NCBI RefSeq assembly: GCF_026625985.1
Contig: NZ_CP113116.1
Coordinates: 62,001 to 126,000, forward strand
Source: Mycobacterium sp. Aquia_213
GTDB lineage: Bacteria > Actinomycetota > Actinomycetes > Mycobacteriales > Mycobacteriaceae
Reading direction: 5' to 3'
DNA length: 64,000 bases
Shown here: positions 59,056-64,000 of the stretch, one piece after another
How the letters are laid out: every line of letters begins with the position of its first letter
Numbering within the stretch: position 1 is the first letter of the stretch
The notes under the pieces: model-generated
The model's database searches: none
Told to the model about the DNA's origin: nothing
Seen by the model: only the letters and a program-made list of their open reading frames with translations
Position numbers and translations under genes: made by a program

Positions 59056-60981
59056 CTAGCGGGTGTCGTTGGTCCGCAGGCTTTTTGGCGGCACGGTGGA
59101 TGCGGTCAGGGTGTCCGCGTCGATCGTCTGGGGGCGGTACGGCAGAGTCGGCAAGCGCGCCGACATCGTCGCGACGGGGTGGTCGCAGGTTTCGGTCAGC
59201 CCGGAAAGAAACGCCCATTCGTGTTCGTCGCTGCCGAAGTAGACGACGGTTGGGAAGGTGTCCCGAAATCGCTGCCATGACGCGTGCAGTGATTCGTTGC
59301 GCCACAGCGTAGGACAGCCGGCCTGGGCGACGACCACACGACCGATGTCTCGGCAGCGTTGCAGGAAGCCGGTCTCGTAGAGCCGATTGTGCTGAACGGG
59401 CTCGGTGCGCTCGTCGGGAAGATCGATCACCACGATGTCGTACGACGTGGTAGCGCGGTCCACGAATTCCCAGCCGTCGCAGTAGTGCATGGCAACCGGC
59501 CCGGATCCCGTTTCCGCCCTGCGGAGTTCGTCGTCGGTGTAGCCGTAGGGAAGGTACTGCGCGCACAGCCGGACGGCTTCGCGATCGATGTCGACGTGAT
59601 CGACGTGCGTGGCGCCTGCCGATACCGCCTGCTGGCTGACCACGCCCTCGCCGGAGCCGATGACGAGTACCCGCTTGACCTCGCCGGCCAGTAGCAGCGC
59701 CGGCACCAGCAGCGCTTCGTGATAGACGAGCTGGCTGAATTCGGTGCTCTGCCGTTCGCCGTCGCTGAACAACGAGATGCCTTGGTGGGTGCGGCCGATC
59801 ACCAGGTTCTGGAACTCGGTGTCGACATCGCAGATGACCTCGGAAAGTTCCCAGCTTCGGGTCAGCCCCGGCGCCAGCGGCTCGGCGATCTCCCATCGGT
59901 TGTCGGCAGGATCATCGAAATACGTTGGCAGCGCTGAGAATCCGTTGAAATTCACCGATGCGTAGCTCGCGGTGTAGGCGCCGGCATCGGCGATCTCGAC
60001 CCGATCGCCTGGACTCAGGGTGACCGGAAGCGGATAGCTTTGGTAGAGCACGTCGTCGCCGTCGCACGTCGGTCCCGCGACGACCGCATCGCCGACGGGA
60101 TCACCATCGCGGTCGGTCGCAAGCCGGTACCGGATGTACTCATTCTCCGTCTCGGCGAGACCGCCGTAGCGGCCGATGTCGAGGTACACCCAGCGCCGGG
60201 CATCGGTGCCGGTACGCACCGCCACCACCTCGCAGCTGATGATGCCGGCCGAACCCGCGATCACCCGCCCGGGTTCGATGGCCAGCTGCGGCGGGTTCGC
60301 GCCGAAATGGCGAGCCAGTGCCGACTGGATGGCCTCGGCGACGATGTCGAGGTCCGGTGCACCGACCGCATACGCCAGCGGGTACCCGCCACCGACATTG
60401 ATCGTGCTGAGCTCGCCGACCTCAGCGAAAATTGATGCGGCGCAACGTATTCCCAGCTGCCACGCCGTCGGGTCGAGTTGTTGGGACCCGACGTGAAAGC
60501 ACACGCCCTCGGTGTGCAGTCCCAGCCGCTGGGCGCGCCGCAACAGCCCGGCCGCGGCATCGGGCGCGCAGCCGAACTTGTGCCCGAACGGCGTCACCGA
60601 CGATGGAAAGTCCGGTGCGATACGGCATTCCACCGCAGCGCCCGGGGCGTGCTCGGCGATGACGTTGATTCCTTGCCCGGTGTCGAACGCGAACCGCCGA
60701 ACCCCGCGCGCATATGCCCGGGCGATGTCGGCGGGCTTCTTGACGGTATTCCCGAACGTCAGCAGGCCGCCGTCGATCCCGGCGGAGACGCAGGTGTCGA
60801 TCTCGCCGACCGATGCGACGTCGAATGCGCAGCCCTCCGCCGCCAGCAGGCGCAGGATCGGTTCGGCGGGGTTCGCTTTGACCGCGTAGCGGATCTGCGC
60901 CTGGGGAAAAGCGGTGCGCAGTGCCCGGAAGTTCTTGCGCACCTGACCAAGATCGATGCTCAGATACGGCGTCTCGGGCAC
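59056..60981 (-). CDS. Fusion of ornithine/diamino-acid decarboxylase (PLP fold III) with spermidine synthase
   Basis: A 641-aa fusion. The N-terminal half is an ODC-type decarboxylase: YAVKANP (PLP lysine K35), HVGSQ (163-167), GGGYP (197-201), EPGR (236-239), GPTCDGDDVLY (C306 of the partner active site) and FNGF (345-348), a pattern of ODC/LDC rather than diaminopimelate decarboxylase. The C-terminal half is a spermidine-synthase-like Rossmann domain: SDGERQ (406-411), YHEAL (420-424), GSGEG (442-446), HVDID (462-466) and VIDLPDERTEPVQHNRLYETGFLQRC. It could convert ornithine to putrescine and on to spermidine; decarboxylated SAM must come from elsewhere, as no AdoMet decarboxylase is in the window. 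Confidence 0.88.
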   Translation of the reverse strand: MPETPYLSIDLGQVRKNFRALRTAFPQAQIRYAVKANPAEPILRLLAAEGCAFDVASVGEIDTCVSAGIDGGLLTFGNTVKKPADIARAYARGVRRFAFDTGQGINVIAEHAPGAAVECRIAPDFPSSVTPFGHKFGCAPDAAAGLLRRAQRLGLHTEGVCFHVGSQQLDPTAWQLGIRCAASIFAEVGELSTINVGGGYPLAYAVGAPDLDIVAEAIQSALARHFGANPPQLAIEPGRVIAGSAGIISCEVVAVRTGTDARRWVYLDIGRYGGLAETENEYIRYRLATDRDGDPVGDAVVAGPTCDGDDVLYQSYPLPVTLSPGDRVEIADAGAYTASYASVNFNGFSALPTYFDDPADNRWEIAEPLAPGLTRSWELSEVICDVDTEFQNLVIGRTHQGISLFSDGERQSTEFSQLVYHEALLVPALLLAGEVKRVLVIGSGEGVVSQQAVSAGATHVDHVDIDREAVRLCAQYLPYGYTDDELRRAETGSGPVAMHYCDGWEFVDRATTSYDIVVIDLPDERTEPVQHNRLYETGFLQRCRDIGRVVVAQAGCPTLWRNESLHASWQRFRDTFPTVVYFGSDEHEWAFLSGLTETCDHPVATMSARLPTLPYRPQTIDADTLTASTVPPKSLRTNDTR

Positions 60982-61028
60982 AGGTCGCAGACTAGTACGG
61001 CCGGCGGCGGTGTGCTCGGGGCCTACGG

Positions 61029-62687
61029 TCAGGCGTCCGGGTGCGTCGGCAGCGAGAAGTGTTCCGGCGGGACGCTGGGGGCGCTGGGCGTCTGCGACGA
61101 CAGCGGTGTCGTGATCCCGTCGAGAACCTCGTTGACGTCGCCGGTGAGGCGGTTGTAGTTCAGCGTTCCGTGCTGGAAGTTCTGCGTGATCTGCAGCGGC
61201 TCTTGGATTTCGGCGCTGGTCGGCAAGCCGAGCGGACCGCGTTCGTAGCTCTGCGAGGCCCAGGCGTCATAGATCGCGCCGGTGACGGGCTGTGCTCCGG
61301 TCACGGGCGACCAGTACATGGCGCCCTTGGCAAAAGTGGAGTAGCGGGCGTCGCCGTCGGCGTTGTCTTCCGGCGAGGTGGGCGCGCCCAGCACGCTGTT
61401 CATGCCACCCAGCTCCTGCCAGTGCTGGTAGATCGCGCCGCCCTGCAGCGCCTTGATCAACTCCTCCGGAGGATCGTTGAAATGAGATGCGATATCCCGG
61501 ATTTCGTCCATCAGCGCGTAGGCGGCGTTGCCCGGGCAGTCGGTGTTGCCGACGTCGCGGTGAGTGAAGATGGTCGGCAGCGTCGCGACGGCACCGGCCG
61601 GATACGTGGTGTAGTGGCTTCCGGCGGACTCCAGCGTCACCGTGCCCTTGGGGTCGACGCCGTCCAGGCCCAGCCGCCAGCCCAGCAGCCGCCCGACCGC
61701 ACGAAGCTGAAGCGGGGTCGGCGGTACGTCGTCGAAGTTGCCGATCATCGCGACACCCCAGGTGTTGCGGTTGAATCCGCCGGTGTGGAAGCCCTCGACC
61801 GCCTTGGTGAGACCCCCGGCGCTGCCCTCGAACACCTGGCCGTACTTGTCGACCAGCGCGTTGTAGGCGATGTCGCACCAGCCCAGCGTCTTGCTGTGGT
61901 ACGTGTAGATGGCCTTGACGATGCCCGCCGATTCGAGCGGTGAGTAGTCATTGCTGCCCGCGGTGTGATGGATGACGGCCGCCCGAATCCCGTTGTCGTA
62001 CTGCGGACTACCGCATCGCAGTGCTTCGTCGGCTCCCCATTCCGCCCGGCTGATGATGGGCGGCGCCTGGCCGGGCATCAGGACTCCGGACGGCGGCGTC
62101 CACGTCGTCTTGGCCGGCGCCTGCGGTGGGGAGATGAGGATCGCGGAGATGTTCTGCCCGAACGGCTGTTCCCTGGAGGCGGGCCGGTAACCCAGATCGT
62201 CGGCCGGTGCCGCGGGCGGTGTTCCGAGGGTAGGCGCGGCATCGAGTGGGCGAGTCACCGCGATCTGCACGGTTGTCGTGGTGCCGACGAACACCGGATC
62301 GGTGCTACGGGGTCCCTCGGTCGGGCCGGCCGGCTGGGCTGATTCGCCGGCCGGCGGGCCGTTGTCCGGCGCCGCGGTCTCGTACTCGGTCTGATACCAG
62401 GGCCCCCACGAACCGTCGGGGCGTTTAGCCCGCACCCGGGTGGAGGTGCCGGCCAGGTCGCCGGTGAGCGCGACCAGAGAAAACGGCGTCTCCTGGGTGA
62501 CTTCGCGAACCGTGACGCCGCCGGTAAGCCCGACCAGCGGCTGCTCGGTGAGCTGGGTGTCGTGCGCCGGCGGAGCGGCGGCGCGGGCGCCGTGGTCGCG
62601 GGTTAAGTCCGCGACCGCCGAGACGAGGACAACCGTGGCCGCGATGGCGGTGAAAAACATCGTTGGCGCGCGGCGACGAGACGACAC
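61029..62687 (-). CDS. N-acetylmuramoyl-L-alanine amidase with LGFP-type repeats, Rv3811-like
   Basis: A 552-aa exported peptidoglycan amidase (PGRP/Amidase_2 type). Signal-like helix at residues 8-30 (TMFFTAIAATVVLVSAVADL). Catalytic zinc ligands: H240-H241 in VIHHTAG, H376 in THRDVGNTDCPG with C384, plus FHTGG (about 300). The C-terminus has LGFP-like repeats (VLGAPTSPE, PLGLPTSAE) that anchor to the wall. MTB Rv3811 (539 aa) is the match. It sits downstream of erp, separated by a hairpin. Confidence 0.92.
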   Translation of the reverse strand: MSSRRRAPTMFFTAIAATVVLVSAVADLTRDHGARAAAPPAHDTQLTEQPLVGLTGGVTVREVTQETPFSLVALTGDLAGTSTRVRAKRPDGSWGPWYQTEYETAAPDNGPPAGESAQPAGPTEGPRSTDPVFVGTTTTVQIAVTRPLDAAPTLGTPPAAPADDLGYRPASREQPFGQNISAILISPPQAPAKTTWTPPSGVLMPGQAPPIISRAEWGADEALRCGSPQYDNGIRAAVIHHTAGSNDYSPLESAGIVKAIYTYHSKTLGWCDIAYNALVDKYGQVFEGSAGGLTKAVEGFHTGGFNRNTWGVAMIGNFDDVPPTPLQLRAVGRLLGWRLGLDGVDPKGTVTLESAGSHYTTYPAGAVATLPTIFTHRDVGNTDCPGNAAYALMDEIRDIASHFNDPPEELIKALQGGAIYQHWQELGGMNSVLGAPTSPEDNADGDARYSTFAKGAMYWSPVTGAQPVTGAIYDAWASQSYERGPLGLPTSAEIQEPLQITQNFQHGTLNYNRLTGDVNEVLDGITTPLSSQTPSAPSVPPEHFSLPTHPDA

Positions 62688-62757
62688 CAGCTGATGTTAC
62701 GTGTGTTTCTGATGTTATTAATGAGGCGACACGAGTTTCCACGTGCCCAAACTGTTC

Positions 62758-62796
62758 GACGGCACCGCAGAGGATTGGTGACTCTGCGGTGCCGTC
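62758..62796 (-). terminator. Strong hairpin terminator between erp and the amidase
   Basis: A perfect 15-bp stem: GACGGCACCGCAGAG (62758-62772), nine-base loop, CTCTGCGGTGCCGTC (62782-62796). It lies 24 bp beyond the erp stop on the transcript. There is no U-run, as typical of mycobacterial hairpins. Confidence 0.85.
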
Positions 62797-62819
62797 GGGT
62801 AATCAGGACCCCCGAAGTT

Positions 62820-63806
62820 CTAGACGGGAGGCAGCGCCGGCGGGAGCGCTGCGGCCGCACCCGGCAGGGCACCAGCGGCACCCGGCAGGGCGCCGGCCGC
62901 GCCCGGCAGGGCACCCGCGGCACCCGGCAGCGCCGCGGCCGCATGCGGCAGGACACCAGCCGCACCCGGCAGGGCGCCGGCCGCACCAGGCAGGGCACCC
63001 GCGGCACCGGGCAGGGCGCCCGCGCCACCTTGAGCCTGCATGATGGCCGGCATCACGAGGCCCTTGAGCAGGTCGATGGCCTGACCAGCGCCGAGCTGGT
63101 TGGCGGCCTGCATCACGTCGTTGACGAGCCCGCCACTGCTGCCGGAGCCGCCGACCGGCGAACCGCCACCCAGCGTCGACGGGTCACCCAGGATCGGGTA
63201 GGTGCCGTCGACACCTGGGTCCAGCGGTGCGCTGATCGGCACTTCGCCCGGGGTACCCAGGCCGCCAGGAGTCAGTCCGGCCGGGCTGGTCAGCCCGGGG
63301 TTGGCCAGCGCCGGGTTCAGCCCCGCGCCTGGCATCGTCGGCATGCCGGGAGTGGTCGGCGTACCGGGCACGCCGGGCGTCAGTGCACCGGGCGCGGCGG
63401 CACCGGGCGTCAGACCCGGGCTAGTGAGACCCGGGGTCAGGCCGGGGCTGGTGAGACCCGGGGTCAGGCCCGGACTCGTCAGGCCCGTGGTGCCCAAGCC
63501 GGGAGTGCCCAGACCCGGGCTGGTCAGACCGGTGGTCCCGAGGCCCGTCGTGCCGGTACCGGTACCGCCCAGGGCGGGAATCGGCGGCAGGTTGACCCCG
63601 AACTGGGACAGACCCTGGGTCAGTGCACCCACGAGCTCGCCGGGCAGGTCGGTCATGACCGCTGCCTGCTTGAAATCGTGGTGCTCCACCGGCTTGCTGG
63701 TGGCGGTCGATTCGTAAACAAGGAAGTAAGCGCAAGGACTCGCCACTGCCAGGGCGGCGACCGCGCTCATGGCTGTCGAGAGCTTGCGACGGCGTCGGTT
63801 CGGCAC
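62820..63806 (-). CDS. erp: Erp (PirG), exported repetitive protein
   Basis: A 328-aa surface protein (MTB Rv3810, 284 aa). The N-terminus MPNRRRRKLSTAMSAVAALAVASPCAYFLV is a signal sequence identical in pattern to MTB Erp; residues about 90-140 hold PGLTS/PGLTP repeats; TYPILGDPSTLG and GLVNDVMQAANQLGAGQAIDLLKGLVMPAIMQ are conserved. GTG 63806 with GAGGAG upstream. Residues 262-324 add nine tandem AGALPGA-type heptads, absent from the MTB protein as I recall. Erp is needed for wall integrity and virulence. Confidence 0.95.
   Translation of the reverse strand: MPNRRRRKLSTAMSAVAALAVASPCAYFLVYESTATSKPVEHHDFKQAAVMTDLPGELVGALTQGLSQFGVNLPPIPALGGTGTGTTGLGTTGLTSPGLGTPGLGTTGLTSPGLTPGLTSPGLTPGLTSPGLTPGAAAPGALTPGVPGTPTTPGMPTMPGAGLNPALANPGLTSPAGLTPGGLGTPGEVPISAPLDPGVDGTYPILGDPSTLGGGSPVGGSGSSGGLVNDVMQAANQLGAGQAIDLLKGLVMPAIMQAQGGAGALPGAAGALPGAAGALPGAAGVLPHAAAALPGAAGALPGAAGALPGAAGALPGAAAALPPALPPV
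62835..63023 (-). repeat. Nine 21-bp tandem repeats encoding AGALPGA heptads in erp
   Basis: The translation reads AGALPGA three times, AGVLPHA, AAALPGA, AGALPGA three times, AAALPPA. Repeat unit 21 bp, GC-rich. Likely to vary in copy number between strains; inferred from its tandem nature. Confidence 0.85.
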
Positions 63807-63838
63807 GGAAGTCTCCTCAATTCATCGGTTGTGTCGGC

Positions 63839-63869
63839 GGATCCCGCCAGTCCGTACCCGGTGGGATCC
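63839..63869. repeat. Inverted repeat upstream of erp
   Basis: GGATCCC (63839-63845) and GGGATCC (63863-63869) form a perfect 7-bp stem around a 17-base loop in the erp leader or promoter. The rest of 63870-64000 shows no gene; it is AT-richer near 63895-63935, consistent with a promoter. Confidence 0.5.
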
Positions 63870-64000
63870 ACACAAAGTCGATGGTACGAGTGAGAAAGGT
63901 GTTACTAGAGTGGTGATATTGAATCGTGAGGTTTTTGCGACCCTGCGCGTTACGTGCGATTCGGGTCACTGCAAACCAGTCTTCACGTGCTCGAACTCCA

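Noticed and set aside
1..64000. Insertion sequences, CRISPR arrays, tRNA or rRNA genes
   Set aside because: No transposase, no spaced direct-repeat array and no cloverleaf was found by eye; accessory insertions carry no obvious mobile marks.

Overview
The window is high-GC actinobacterial chromosome and clearly comes from a mycobacterium: a type VII (ESX-1) secretion locus, whiB6, ethA/ethR, espR, hns, bfrB with iron-responsive elements, erp/pirG and a PPE gene lie in the order seen at the end of the Mycobacterium tuberculosis (MTB) chromosome (roughly Rv3873 down to Rv3810, read in the reverse sense). All Rv equivalences are from recognition of sequence and order, not from a search. Several MTB loci are missing and several accessory genes are inserted, so this is a non-tuberculous Mycobacterium rather than MTB complex.

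Layout. 1-11.5 kb: ESX-1 core on the minus strand (espE, espF, espG1, espH, eccA1, eccB1, eccCa1, eccCb1, PPE68), without PE35. 11.6-17.3 kb: an FHA/HTH protein, whiB6, an inserted module (F420-type reductase, NmrA-type oxidoreductase, divergent ECF sigma factor with a matched promoter pair) and a MinD-like ATPase. 17.9-24.2 kb: glutamate synthase gltBD behind a long structured leader, then a 46-codon ORF. 24.3-31.0 kb: F420-type oxidoreductase, membrane proteins, a PHP phosphoesterase, a third-type dinB with a LexA-like palindrome over its start codon, and ethR/ethA with operator. 31.0-37.5 kb: rraA, hns, an inserted CopC/YcnI pair, Rv3850-like, espR, a GDT1-family transporter under a yybP-ykoY (Mn2+) riboswitch, Rv3847-like, sodA and a 51-aa membrane protein. 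37.5-47.9 kb: a DnaA-box cluster, DUF4328 protein, glpQ1, bfrB, an LCP ligase, an IdeR-controlled DUF2470 protein, pheA, a phosphoglycerate-mutase-like enzyme, small proteins and serS. 47.9-56.6 kb: a TetR unit with a motif repeated at both flanking promoters, a phytoene-dehydrogenase-like oxidoreductase, an MBL-Rieske fusion, an APH-like kinase, three tandem PlsC acyltransferases and a HAD hydrolase; the MTB sulfolipid-1 locus is not here. 56.7-61.0 kb: a four-gene polyamine island (DUF1190-like, GspS-like ATP-grasp ligase, DUF350 and an ornithine-decarboxylase-type/spermidine-synthase fusion). 61.0-64.0 kb: an N-acetylmuramoyl amidase and erp.

How genes fit together. The ESX-1 genes encode an export machine whose regulators (WhiB6, EspR) are also in the window. 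Metal homeostasis recurs: Mn2+ riboswitch, Fe-responsive IdeR box, ferritin, SodA, copper-type CopC/YcnI. The polyamine island is the strongest candidate for an under-described system: one polypeptide appears able to supply both the diamine and triamine steps, beside a ligase and membrane partners that could attach the product to another molecule.
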